Made by a program: the position numbers and the translations under genes. From Halegenticoccus tardaugens (GTDB taxonomy: Archaea > Halobacteriota > Halobacteria > Halobacteriales > Haloferacaceae), in NCBI RefSeq assembly GCF_004116405.1, contig NZ_SDIC01000006.1, forward strand, positions 1 to 64,000: a stretch of 64,000 nucleotides of DNA, given 5' to 3'. Below the pieces are notes generated by a model. That model was given only the letters and a program-made list of their open reading frames with translations, was not told where the DNA came from and did not search any database. Positions 1 through 6,941 of the stretch are shown piece by piece (the first letter of the stretch is position 1; the number at the start of each line of letters is the position of its first letter).

Positions 1-46
1 GTGGAATCCTCATATCTTCGGACTTCTTCGTAGGCCGTTCGGGGTC

Positions 47-148
47 TTAAACCCGTCGAAGCCCGGCGGAGTGATCCGCCGGGCGCGCGGCCCGAGTCCG
101 AGCGTGGACCGCGTCGAACGGCCCACAGTCACGCTGTGTCTTACGCAT
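47..148 (-). CDS. possible 33-residue leader ORF at window edge
   Basis: An ATG at 146-148 (minus strand) opens a 33-residue basic ORF that ends with TAA at 47-49. A TATA-like box (ACTTAA on the plus strand, near 168-174) lies about 24 bp upstream, the spacing seen for leaderless transcripts elsewhere in this window. The peptide matches no family I know. The 10-bp hairpin at 61-84 lies inside the ORF, so an attenuator or leader for a gene beyond the left edge is as likely as a real protein. Confidence 0.25.
   Translation of the reverse strand: MRKTQRDCGPFDAVHARTRAARPADHSAGLRRV
61..84. terminator. perfect 10-bp hairpin
   Basis: GCCCGGCGGA at 61-70 is the exact reverse complement of 75-84, with a 4-base loop at 71-74. 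It is a strong GC stem with no T tract on either side. It could be a terminator or attenuator for transcription leaving the window on the left; its function is inferred only. The rest of 85-490 holds no convincing gene; 195-290 is AT-rich. Confidence 0.5.
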
Positions 149-495
149 TACTATCGAGTGCTCGGGAGTACTTAACGGCACTGATATCGTGCTAACGTCT
201 AAAAATCATTGAGAATTTCGACATACGTATTGGGAACCTCTATCACGACGAAAGATAAATTGAAGAATTCAATTTCAATTCTCGGTGACACCTGTTTGGG
301 TACGGGTCGCTCGGGTGTTCGCACGGAACGAAAAGGACGTGGAGTGTCTGGTCGGATGGAGTATTCGGTCGGATGGGGTGTTTGGCCTGACATCGAAATC
401 TGCGAGCGGTGCCGACCGAGTGTCCGTCCGAGCCGCCGCGATCGGAACCGCGCCGGTGGTAGATGACTCGATCCACGCGGTCGCCCGGCCACGTC

Positions 496-520
496 ACTTT
501 ATACCGTGTCGGTTTATAAG
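496..520 (+). promoter_or_regulatory. TATA-like elements upstream of tbp
   Basis: Two TATA-like elements lie upstream of the tbp start, TTTATACC at about 498-505 and TTTATAAG at 513-520. The second is about 30 bp before the ATG at 548, which implies a very short leader. Two overlapping TATA boxes would allow autoregulation by TBP, but this is inference. Confidence 0.55.
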
Positions 521-547
521 CCAAGGGTGAGGAGTCCAGAGCATACA

Positions 548-1108
548 ATGACGTCGCCGGTAGACTCTATCGAGATCCAAAACGTGGTCGCATCGACCGG
601 AATCGGTCAGGAGCTGGACCTGGAAGCCCTCGCGGACGATCTTCCGGGGGCCGATTTCAACCCGGACAATTTCCCCGGACTGGTGTACCGAACGCAGAGC
701 CCGAAGGCGGCGGCGCTCATCTTTCGATCCGGCAAGATCGTCTGCACGGGGGCGAAGAGCATCGACGACGTCCACGAGGCGCTCGGGATCATCTTCGGCA
801 AACTTCGAAGCTTGAGCATCCCCGTCGAGGACGACCCCGAGATCACGGTGCAGAACATCGTTTCCAGCGCTGACCTCGGCCACAACCTCAACCTCAACGC
901 CTTGGCGATCGGGCTGGGTCTGGAAGACGTCGAGTACGAACCGGAGCAGTTCCCCGGTCTCGTTTACCGGATGGACGACCCCGAGGTCGTGATCCTGTTG
1001 TTCGGCTCCGGAAAGATCGTCATCACCGGCGGCAAGCGAACCGACGACGCGACCATGGCGGTCGAACGGATCGTCGAGCGCATCGACAATCTCGGACTAC
1101 TCGGATAG
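548..1108 (+). CDS. tbp: TATA-box-binding protein
   Basis: General transcription factor that binds the TATA box and recruits TFB and RNA polymerase. The 186-residue product is the usual archaeal TBP length and consists of two imperfect repeats. Each repeat carries FPGLVYR followed by a beta-strand with an inserted Phe and SGKIV (FRSGKIVCTGAKS in the first, FGSGKIVITGGKR in the second), the saddle and stirrup signature. The ATG at 548 is chosen because it gives the standard N-terminus and lies about 30 bp after TTTATAAG; an in-frame GTG at 506 would begin before that box. Haloarchaea often encode several TBPs, so this may be one paralogue. It stands beside orc and the origin. Confidence 0.96.
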   Translation: MTSPVDSIEIQNVVASTGIGQELDLEALADDLPGADFNPDNFPGLVYRTQSPKAAALIFRSGKIVCTGAKSIDDVHEALGIIFGKLRSLSIPVEDDPEITVQNIVSSADLGHNLNLNALAIGLGLEDVEYEPEQFPGLVYRMDDPEVVILLFGSGKIVITGGKRTDDATMAVERIVERIDNLGLLG

Positions 1109-1309
1109 AATCGGCGGTCGTGAGCGATTCGAACGAGTCAACCGATCTTGCCCGCCGGTTTTGCGGCTCCTCGGTGTTCGTCGACGGCAGGCCGACAGTT
1201 CATCGGTAGTTCGTCGACGGTCGTTAGGTTCACAGGGGGCACCGCGGGTCCCAGACGGGGTCCGTGCGAGTCCAAAACGGTGATGTACCGGCGTTTGAAA
1301 TCGGATGCA

Positions 1310-2095
1310 ATGAGCGCGCGAGAGGATATCGCATTCCTCGTCGGATCGAGTATTCGGGAGGAGATACTCCGCGAACTGAGCGAGTCGAACATGCGACCGA
1401 CGGAACTCGCAGCGGAGTGTTCGTGTGCCAGAGAAACCGCCCAGCGAACGCTCGCCGGATTCGTCGACCGCGGCTGGGTCACAAAGGAGGACGGTCGCTA
1501 CCGTATCACACCCGCCGGCGACCTCGTCCTCGAACAGTACGAGCGACTGGCGTCGACCGTGACCGGCGCGCACCGTCTTCGGCCGTTTCTCGCCAACGCC
1601 GGCCTGGTCGCACAGAGGCTGCTTCCGGACGCTCTCGGCTGCTTTACCGTCACAACCGCGACCAGCGACAACCCGCACGCGCCGATCGACCGCTACCTCT
1701 CCGTGCTCGGCGACGAGCCGGTATCGTCGTTTCGCGGTATCACGCCGATCGTGAGTCGAGTGTTCAACGAGGCTACCGAGGCGGTCATCGGTCCGGAAAC
1801 GGAGATGGAACTCGTCATCGACGAATCGGTGTTGGACGCATCCAGGACGGATTACCCGGACGCTCTCCGACGAGCGTTCGAACTCGACCAGTTCGATCTC
1901 TTTTTGGCGTCCGAAACCATCGACTTCGGCTTGGCGCTCGTCGACGGACACGCGTACGTCGGCGCATACGACGAGGATGGAAACCTCGTCGCCAGCATCG
2001 ACGGCACCGACGAGACGCTACGGGAGCTCGCGAGCGACCTGTACGTTGAGTACCGGTCCCGTTCGAACTTGCTCGAACCGGACCGGACGGAGTGA
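1310..2095 (+). CDS. winged-helix transcriptional regulator with FilR1-type domain
   Basis: Predicted DNA-binding regulator of 261 residues. Residues about 1-75 form a winged HTH (REEILRELSES, then PTELAAECSCARETAQRTLAGFVDRGWV, then the wing YRITPAGDLVLEQY). The remainder resembles the middle domain of methanogenesis regulatory protein FilR1 and the C-terminal half of the regulator at 32807-33595, with the shared pattern of a paired-helix core followed by a beta-rich end. ATG 1310 starts just before the HTH; ATG 1283 is an alternative adding nine residues. The ligand and targets are unknown. It is co-directional with tbp and followed by a tandem-repeat block. Confidence 0.75.
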   Translation: MSAREDIAFLVGSSIREEILRELSESNMRPTELAAECSCARETAQRTLAGFVDRGWVTKEDGRYRITPAGDLVLEQYERLASTVTGAHRLRPFLANAGLVAQRLLPDALGCFTVTTATSDNPHAPIDRYLSVLGDEPVSSFRGITPIVSRVFNEATEAVIGPETEMELVIDESVLDASRTDYPDALRRAFELDQFDLFLASETIDFGLALVDGHAYVGAYDEDGNLVASIDGTDETLRELASDLYVEYRSRSNLLEPDRTE

Positions 2096-2130
2096 CCCGA
2101 AGAACGGCGCACACGACGCTACTTCGGTCT

Positions 2131-2302
2131 GTCCCGGTCCGCCTCGCGTTGTCCCGGTCCGACTCGCGTTGTCCCGGTCCGACTCGCGTCTTCGATTCGT
2201 TCCAGTTCGTCTCGCGTCTTCGGTCCGCTCCGATTCGCCTCGCGTCTTCGGTCCGTTCCGGTTCGTCTCGTGTCTTCGGTCCGCTCCAATTTGCCTCGTG
2301 TG
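2131..2302. repeat. mixed tandem repeat, 3 x 20 bp then 4 x 28 bp
   Basis: Three 20-bp units (2131-2150, 2151-2170, 2171-2190; GTCCCGGTCCGACTCGCGTT with one or two changes) run directly into four 28-bp units (2191-2218, 2219-2246, 2247-2274, 2275-2302) that start TTCGGTCCG and end with a CTCGCGTC-like tail. The two unit types share the ending CTCGCGT. A 28-bp unit is not a multiple of three, so the block is not coding. It fills the gap between the regulator and the 3' end of orc. Confidence 0.9.
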
Positions 2303-2335
2303 ATCGGTCCAATCACGTGTTAGCTAACTCGTCAC

Positions 2336-2356
2336 ACGTGATCGTTTCGATCACGT
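2336..2356. promoter_or_regulatory. perfect 9-bp inverted repeat with CACGTG motifs
   Basis: ACGTGATCG at 2336-2344 is the exact reverse complement of 2348-2356, with a 3-base loop TTT. CACGTG occurs at 2335-2340 and again at 2314-2319, and GTGAT/ATCAC half-sites occur around 2299-2318. The cluster lies just beyond the stop of the minus-strand orc gene. It is followed at 2363-2376 by GTGAAAAAATATAA, whose complement is a six-T run, so it could act as the orc terminator or as a protein-binding palindrome. Confidence 0.55.
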
Positions 2357-2467
2357 CAGACAGTGAAAAAATATAAGTCAACTCTACGTATCGGATCAGT
2401 TGCAGCACGGCGGAAACGAACGTTTCGGTCCCATCTGCTTCGGCCCTCTCTTTCCGTCAGTCGGTTG

Positions 2468-3667
2468 TCACGGGCTCTCCGTGAGAACTTCTTTGACGAC
2501 TTCTGGATCTTCGAGCAGTTGGTGTTTCGTGTAACTACCTTCGGCGCTTCCGCCGCTGTGTTTCGACTGTTCGATGATGTCGAGGAAGGCGTGTTCTTTG
2601 AGCAGGTCGCGGACGCGGCGGAGCGAGAGGCTGTCGGAGCCCTCCTGTCGGCAGATACTTTCGTAGATCTCGTACACGCGGCTCGTCCGAAATCCGTCCT
2701 TTCGGCGGTTCGAGAGCGAGAGAAGGGCGAGCGCTTGAAGGACGTACCGCGAGTGGGGGGTCGAACCGCGGATGAGTTCGCGAAAGCGATCGGTCTCCGC
2801 GCGCTCGCGCGCCTGCGTGACGAACACTTCCTTCACTTTGGGCGCCCCCTTCGACTGAGCGATCTCGCCGGCGTACCGGAGGATGTCGATCGCCTTGCGG
2901 GCGTCGCCGTGTTCCCGCGCCGCGAGGGCGGCCGCCCGCGGGATGGTAGACGGATCGAGGACGTCGTCGCGAAACGCGTCGCTTCGGGCCTCCATGATGT
3001 CTCGAAGCTGATTGGCGTCGTACGGAGGAAAGACGAATTCGCGCTCGCAGAGGCTGCTTTTGACGCGCTCGTCCATCCGATCTTTGTACTGGATCTTGTT
3101 GCTGATCCCGATGACGCCGAGTTTGCACCCCGAGATCTTTCCCGCCTCGCCGGCGCGCGAGAGCTGCATCAGAATGTCGTCGTCGTCGAGTTTGTCGATC
3201 TCGTCGAGGAGGATGAGGACGACGTCGTAGCGGGCGTCGAGGATCCGCCAGAGCCGTTTGTAGTAAGTCGAGGTGCTGAGGCCCTTGTCGGGGACTTTAA
3301 TCCCGGTCTCGTCGGCGTCGTTGACGCCGTCTGCGATCGTCTGGACCGCCTGTGTTTCGGTCGTGTCCTGCGCGCAATCGACGTAGGCGAACGTCGCGTT
3401 GACTCCCTCTTCGCCCGCGGTCTCGACGAGACGCTGGGAGACGTATTTCGCGCAGAGAGATTTTCCAGTTCCCGTCTTCCCGTATATAAGTACGTTGCTC
3501 GGACTCTGACCGAAGATCGCGGGGTTGACGGCGTTCGCGAGCGCCGAGATCTCGTCGTCGCGGCCGACGATTCGTCCCTCCCCGGGAAGGTGGCTGATTT
3601 CGAGAAGCTCCTTGTTCGCGAAGATCGGATCGTCACGAGTGAAAAGATCGTCCCCTGTGTCCAACAT
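2468..3667 (-). CDS. orc1: Orc1/Cdc6 replication initiator
   Basis: Origin-binding AAA+ initiator of 399 residues that recognises ORB repeats and loads MCM. Visible features are Walker A GKTGTGKS (about 61-68), Walker B LILLDEID (about 150-157), sensor 1 (GVIGISNK), sensor 2 in the ALAAREHGDARKAIDIL segment, and a C-terminal winged helix with RRVRDLL. ATG 3667 gives the normal N-terminus (MLDTGDDLF). An in-frame extension to 3943 runs through an ORB and simple repeats and is rejected. The gene is transcribed away from its adjacent origin, the usual haloarchaeal layout. Haloarchaea carry many orc paralogues; the tbp neighbour recalls Haloferax orc5/oriC2, but that label is from memory. Confidence 0.95.
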   Translation of the reverse strand: MLDTGDDLFTRDDPIFANKELLEISHLPGEGRIVGRDDEISALANAVNPAIFGQSPSNVLIYGKTGTGKSLCAKYVSQRLVETAGEEGVNATFAYVDCAQDTTETQAVQTIADGVNDADETGIKVPDKGLSTSTYYKRLWRILDARYDVVLILLDEIDKLDDDDILMQLSRAGEAGKISGCKLGVIGISNKIQYKDRMDERVKSSLCEREFVFPPYDANQLRDIMEARSDAFRDDVLDPSTIPRAAALAAREHGDARKAIDILRYAGEIAQSKGAPKVKEVFVTQARERAETDRFRELIRGSTPHSRYVLQALALLSLSNRRKDGFRTSRVYEIYESICRQEGSDSLSLRRVRDLLKEHAFLDIIEQSKHSGGSAEGSYTKHQLLEDPEVVKEVLTESP

Positions 3668-3675
3668 ACCATGGG

Positions 3676-3695
3676 ACACCACGTTTCCGGTGAAA
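3676..3695 (-). repeat. origin recognition box 1
   Basis: Minus-strand ORB reading TTTCACCGGAAACGTGGTGT. Its end is only 9 bp upstream of the orc ATG, so Orc binding here should also affect orc transcription. Confidence 0.9.
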
Positions 3696-3721
3696 TGGTT
3701 TGTCTTTTCGTGTGGACAGAC

Positions 3722-3741
3722 ACACCGGGTTTCCGGTGAAA
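3722..3741 (-). repeat. origin recognition box 2
   Basis: Minus-strand ORB reading TTTCACCGGAAACCCGGTGT on that strand. It faces box 3 across 43 bp of purine-rich sequence. Confidence 0.9.
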
Positions 3742-3784
3742 GGGGGAGAAGGTGGGAGAAAGTCCAGGAGAAACGGAGGTTTCG

Positions 3785-3804
3785 TTTCACCGGAAATGCG
3801 GTGT
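3785..3804 (+). repeat. origin recognition box 3
   Basis: Plus-strand ORB TTTCACCGGAAATGCGGTGT. It is the first box of the plus set and is separated from the next one by 536 bp that include the AT-rich segment. Confidence 0.9.
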
Positions 3805-3810
3805 CTTCCC

Positions 3811-3905
3811 GCACGACACACAACGTACGATGCACAACGTACGACGTACGACGTGCGACGCGCGACGCACAACGCACACCACACAACGCAAGACGCGCGA
3901 CGGTT
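3811..3905. repeat. degenerate ACAACGTACGACG-type short repeats
   Basis: Low-complexity run of 7-10 bp words (CGTACGA, CACAACG, CGCGACG) repeated about ten times between box 3 and a 26-bp duplication. It is rich in CpG and TpA steps. No protein feature is visible. Confidence 0.7.
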
Positions 3906-3922
3906 CGCGTTTCGTGGACGGC

Positions 3923-3974
3923 CTTCCCGTCGGTAGTGGGCAAATGAGCTTCCCGTCGATAGCGGGCAAATGCA
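3923..3974. repeat. 26-bp tandem duplication plus TGACGTCA words
   Basis: Two 26-bp units, 3923-3948 and 3949-3974, begin CTTCCCGTCG and contain GGGCAAATG; they differ at few positions. Immediately after, 3978-4014 holds three spaced copies of TGAC(G/A)TCA-like palindromes (TGACATCAGCGG, TGACGTCAGCGG, TGACGTCACGG). Confidence 0.75.
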
Positions 3975-4089
3975 AGGTGACATCAGCGGGTGACGTCAGC
4001 GGCTGACGTCACGGGTGAGAGACACTGAAGCGCGACTTTCGCGAAAACGCCCGAGAAAGCGTTTCCGGTGGACCCGTCAGCGAAGCCCA

Positions 4090-4165
4090 CATTCGTATTT
4101 TCGCGAAGTACTTGTTGAGATATTCTCCGTGACTCTATTTAATAGCTCTGAAAATTCATCGGGCG
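4090..4165. other. candidate duplex-unwinding element
   Basis: The most AT-rich stretch of the origin (TTCGTATTTTCGCG through CTATTTAATAGCTCTGAAAATTC). It includes the TTTAAT/ATTAAA core and lies between inverted ORB sets, where archaeal unwinding elements are found. The call rests on composition and position only. Confidence 0.55.
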
Positions 4166-4239
4166 TTTCGCTCACACCTCCTGTAGAATCTTGGTTACGT
4201 TCCTCCCGTGTCCTGATGACACCCTTCTCGTGTCTTGAT

Positions 4240-4303
4240 CGCGTCCACCTAGCGTCTCGGTCGCATCCACCTAGCGTCTCGATCATCCACCTGGCGTCTT
4301 GAT
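4240..4303. repeat. three tandem 20-22 bp repeats
   Basis: Units at 4240-4261, 4262-4283 and 4284-4303 share ATCCACCTAGCGTCTCG with small changes. They are directly abutting, without spacers, so this is not a CRISPR. They lie just before the dense plus-strand ORB cluster. Confidence 0.8.
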
Positions 4304-4340
4304 CTCTACCCAAACGAGTTTCCGTCATCACCGTCGACAT

Positions 4341-4360
4341 TTCCACCGGAAACGCGGTGT
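4341..4360 (+). repeat. origin recognition box 4
   Basis: Plus-strand ORB TTCCACCGGAAACGCGGTGT, with one T-to-C change near the start compared with the other boxes. Confidence 0.88.
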
Positions 4361-4417
4361 GACCCCGTAGTGTTCGATATTCGCCCGTCGTTCTCCCGCT
4401 CCGTCCCACGTTTCTCA

Positions 4418-4437
4418 TTTCACCGGAAACACGGTGT
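4418..4437 (+). repeat. origin recognition box 5
   Basis: Plus-strand ORB TTTCACCGGAAACACGGTGT, 77 bp after box 4 start to start. Confidence 0.9.
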
Positions 4438-4567
4438 GTCTACGCCCCACACGCGCGCTGATCAAAAATCGGTTTTCCGCGGCAGATCCTTCGCAATCCG
4501 CGCCGACGGTTCATTCTCATCCACGTCACGTTCACGTCAACGTGCGCCCCTTCGTCCGCGCCTCCTA

Positions 4568-4587
4568 TTTCACCGGAAACGTGGTGT
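4568..4587 (+). repeat. origin recognition box 6
   Basis: Plus-strand ORB TTTCACCGGAAACGTGGTGT, identical to box 1 in the opposite orientation. Confidence 0.9.
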
Positions 4588-4723
4588 CTCTTGCGTCGTC
4601 GTCAAATCGTCAAAAACCGCGTTCGATGGCGGATTCGACGCTGTTCTCGTGGTATCGCCGTCGGTAGCTTCGCCTGCGGTGTGCCCCATATCCGTCGCGG
4701 ACAGCGTCTGCCAGCGCGTCGGC

Positions 4724-4743
4724 TTTCACCGGAAATTCGGTGT
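4724..4743 (+). repeat. origin recognition box 7
   Basis: Plus-strand ORB TTTCACCGGAAATTCGGTGT. Confidence 0.9.
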
Positions 4744-4894
4744 ACGACCACGGTCCGGTATCGTCCCTCTGCCCTCCTGTCCGCCTACCCCTTTTGTCCG
4801 CCTATACTCCTGCTCTCCCGTCCTCTTGCCCTCGTTCATCCTCTCTCGGGCTCTCCGTGTCGGTCTCACCGTCACCCTTCGTTCAGCGGTTTCG

Positions 4895-4914
4895 GTTCAC
4901 CGGAAATACGGTGC
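4895..4914 (+). repeat. origin recognition box 8 (diverged)
   Basis: Plus-strand ORB GTTCACCGGAAATACGGTGC; both terminal bases differ from the consensus. It directly precedes the polypyrimidine tract. Confidence 0.85.
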
Positions 4915-4916
4915 GT

Positions 4917-5100
4917 TCCACACTCTCCCTCCTCTATTCTCTTCGTACTCTCCCTATCCCTTTCCACTCCCTTTTCACTCCCTTTTCATCTCTTTCCACT
5001 CTCTTTTTACCCCTTTCCACTCTCTTTTTACCCCTTTCCACTCTCTTTTCACCCCTTTACTCACCTTACGCACCCTCTATCTTCCTCTCGATCTCTCTTC
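4917..5100. repeat. polypyrimidine tract with 21-bp tandem units
   Basis: For about 180 bp the plus strand is almost entirely C and T. Inside it, 21-bp units (CTTTCCACTCTCTTTTTACCC) repeat at 4992-5012, 5013-5033 and, less exactly, 5034-5054, with more degenerate copies upstream. The tract sits between boxes 8 and 9. Such homopyrimidine DNA can form triplex or unpaired structures, so an aid to origin opening is possible but unproven. Confidence 0.85.
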
Positions 5101-5137
5101 GGCACCGATCTGGTACCGACCGAGAGCCAGCAGCGCC

Positions 5138-5157
5138 TTTCACCGGAAATCCGGTGT
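5138..5157 (+). repeat. origin recognition box 9
   Basis: Plus-strand ORB TTTCACCGGAAATCCGGTGT, the last box before the downstream gene at 5274. Confidence 0.9.
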
Positions 5158-5273
5158 GTGTTTCAAAACCCTCCCGATTTCGCGACGTCGCTCGATCCCG
5201 CGCGGTTGATCTCGTCGCTTCGCTACTCTCACCGCCGCAAACGGCATAATCCCCGAGATCGTACGCTCGTCCA

Positions 5274-5870
5274 GTGGCAGCAAAACACGGGAAGCAGTCC
5301 GAGGAAGGATCGTCCGCCCCTTCGCGCCGAACCCCGTGTGATCCGCCGGTTCGCGAACCGGGCGCGTACGCGCTGACCGACCATTTTCGGCAGCGCCTCC
5401 GACAGCAGGGGAGGTACGTCTCGCTTCCCGTCGTCAGCGAGACGATCGTTCGCGGCCAACTTCGGTGGAACAGCACCGCAGGCTGGCGGTTCTCCCTCGT
5501 CGACGACGGGATTCGGTTCACGGTCGTCGTCGGCGACACGGAAACCCCCTCACCGGTCGTCGTCACCGGCTGGACGGAAGTCGAATCGTGGTCGGCGGCG
5601 ATGGGATCTCCGCGCTGGACGGCGAACGACGTTCACACGATCCAGCTGCGGGCCGACCTGAGCGCGAACCGCAACGAGCGGATTCCGTCGCTCATCAGAC
5701 CGCGCGACGTCGATCGCCCGTTCGAAGTGGGCGGTCACCGGATCGCGACCGACGCGGGCGCAGGATACGTCGAGTGCGTCGACTGCGGTCGGCGATTTCG
5801 GTCGAAAGCCGCGCTCTGCGGTCGACGGTGCTACGGCGCGGTGTCACCGACGGAGCCGGTCAGCGATTGA
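5274..5870 (+). CDS. origin-adjacent protein with C-terminal zinc-binding motif
   Basis: Unrecognised 198-residue protein. The N-terminal 30 residues are charged. Residues about 30-120 alternate in a beta-rich pattern (YVSLPVVSETIVRGQLRW, FSLVDDGIRFTVVVGD). Residues about 160-190 contain YVECVDCGRRF followed by ALCGRRCYG, a four-cysteine pattern that looks like a zinc ribbon. The start is GTG 5274; a weak CATAAT element lies near 5245. It is the first gene on the far side of the origin from orc, so an origin-associated role is conceivable, but only position supports that. Confidence 0.7.
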   Translation: MAAKHGKQSEEGSSAPSRRTPCDPPVREPGAYALTDHFRQRLRQQGRYVSLPVVSETIVRGQLRWNSTAGWRFSLVDDGIRFTVVVGDTETPSPVVVTGWTEVESWSAAMGSPRWTANDVHTIQLRADLSANRNERIPSLIRPRDVDRPFEVGGHRIATDAGAGYVECVDCGRRFRSKAALCGRRCYGAVSPTEPVSD

Positions 5871-5909
5871 ACGGCAGAACGGCCGACCGGACTGGACTTT
5901 TCGGCTGAG

Positions 5910-5988
5910 TCCGATCGTCCTCGTGTCTGACCATCCTCGTGTCTGACCGCCCTCGTATCCGACTGTCTCGTGTCCGACCGTCCTCGTC
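5910..5988. repeat. five tandem 15-16 bp repeats
   Basis: Units at 5910-5925, 5926-5941, 5942-5957, 5958-5972 and 5973-5988 follow TCCGACCGTCCTCGTG with one to three changes. The remaining 5989-6247 holds an AT-rich stretch (6020-6110, with TTTGATAATACAATATATCG) that is the likely promoter region of the next gene. Confidence 0.88.
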
Positions 5989-6247
5989 GCCAATGTCGCA
6001 CCTTTGATCGGTACGCTGTCAATTCATCCTGGAAATTCCAAAATAATCCACGTAGGAACTGTCTCGTTTGATAATACAATATATCGAAGGCTGAACTATA
6101 ACTCGGTCCGGCGCGTACTCCAGTACACGCTCGGATGCCCGCGCCGCGAGCGACCAAGCTCGTCTCGAACAAGCGTCCCACAACCGCAGCGAATCACCCC
6201 CACAGAGGCGAACCCGCCGTGAAAGGAGACACGACAGGAGATCATCC

Positions 6248-6805
6248 ATGAGAACGCCAGCTTTCGGTCGCGCCTGGACACGCATTCGTCGAAGCGCCGT
6301 CGAGATGGCGTCGCACGTTAGCACCGCCCTCCGAACGAGCTTCGACCGCCTGACGACCCCGTTTCGAACCCGACCGACGGCCCGGGCGTGGAATCGAGCG
6401 TGGCTCGTGCGCGGAGAAGTACGCTGGCAACGGGGATCGGAATCGGTCGAATGCTTCCGGTTCGCCGATGGGTACGTCGCGACCGTCGCGTACGCCGACC
6501 GCGACGTCACGTGGCAGTTGACCGCGGGGCCGTCGACGCTCGCCGGTGCGCTCTTCACCGCCGGGCTGTACATGCAACACGGCGTCACGCCGCAGATCGA
6601 TCCCGACGGACGCATGTTCGTCGCGATCGGAGACGACGGACCGACGCAAGTGTTCGAAGAGACCGCGTCGATTCCGGTCGAATACGTCTACATCGACGCC
6701 TTCCGGACGATCGAAGAACTCCCTGACTGCGTCGACGTAGACGAACTCGACCCCGCCTACCGGAGGCTTTCGCAGGATCGTCCCCGCGAACTCCCGCCGG
6801 GCTGA
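6248..6805 (+). CDS. hypothetical protein
   Basis: Unrecognised 185-residue soluble protein. The first 45 residues are basic and rich in Arg; the rest is acidic with beta-strand-like alternation (VRWQRGSESVECFRFADGYVATVAYADRDVTWQL) and a conserved-looking acidic end (YVYIDAFRTIEELPDCVDVDELDPAYRRL). The ATG at 6248 follows AGGAGATCATCC, one of the few good Shine-Dalgarno sites here, and a long leader from the AT-rich promoter region. No membrane segment or signal peptide is seen. Confidence 0.65.
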   Translation: MRTPAFGRAWTRIRRSAVEMASHVSTALRTSFDRLTTPFRTRPTARAWNRAWLVRGEVRWQRGSESVECFRFADGYVATVAYADRDVTWQLTAGPSTLAGALFTAGLYMQHGVTPQIDPDGRMFVAIGDDGPTQVFEETASIPVEYVYIDAFRTIEELPDCVDVDELDPAYRRLSQDRPRELPPG

Positions 6806-6941
6806 CGGCTCTCGACCCACCGTTTTCGGCGTCGATCACCCTCGACCGCGTCCCGCTGGCACGACGCTCGATCCACTCGTCGCGTTATATTTTGTTCGCC
6901 GCGTCGCAAGCCGTTTCCCACCCCCGGCACTACTACGACCG

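Larger units (their letters stand above)
3668..5273. other. chromosomal replication origin (oriC) with nine ORBs
   Basis: About 1.6 kb of non-coding DNA beside orc contains nine copies of a 20-bp box of the form TTTCACCGGAAANNCGGTGT, the haloarchaeal origin recognition box. Two are on the minus strand next to orc (3676-3695, 3722-3741). Seven are on the plus strand (3785-3804, 4341-4360, 4418-4437, 4568-4587, 4724-4743, 4895-4914, 5138-5157). The inverted sets flank an AT-rich segment at about 4090-4165. Tandem repeats at 3811-3905, 3923-3974, 4240-4303 and 4917-5100 fill much of the rest. Long open frames crossing the boxes are by-products of the composition. Confidence 0.93.

Noticed and set aside
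3668..3943. N-terminal extension of the Orc protein
   Set aside because: It would translate origin boxes 1-3 and simple repeats; the ATG at 3667 gives the normal family start.
4240..4303. Possible CRISPR array
   Set aside because: Units abut without spacers and there are only three copies; no cas genes anywhere in the window.
4370..5209. Long plus-strand reading frames across the origin
   Set aside because: They run through six of the origin recognition boxes and the polypyrimidine tract, with low-complexity products; non-coding.
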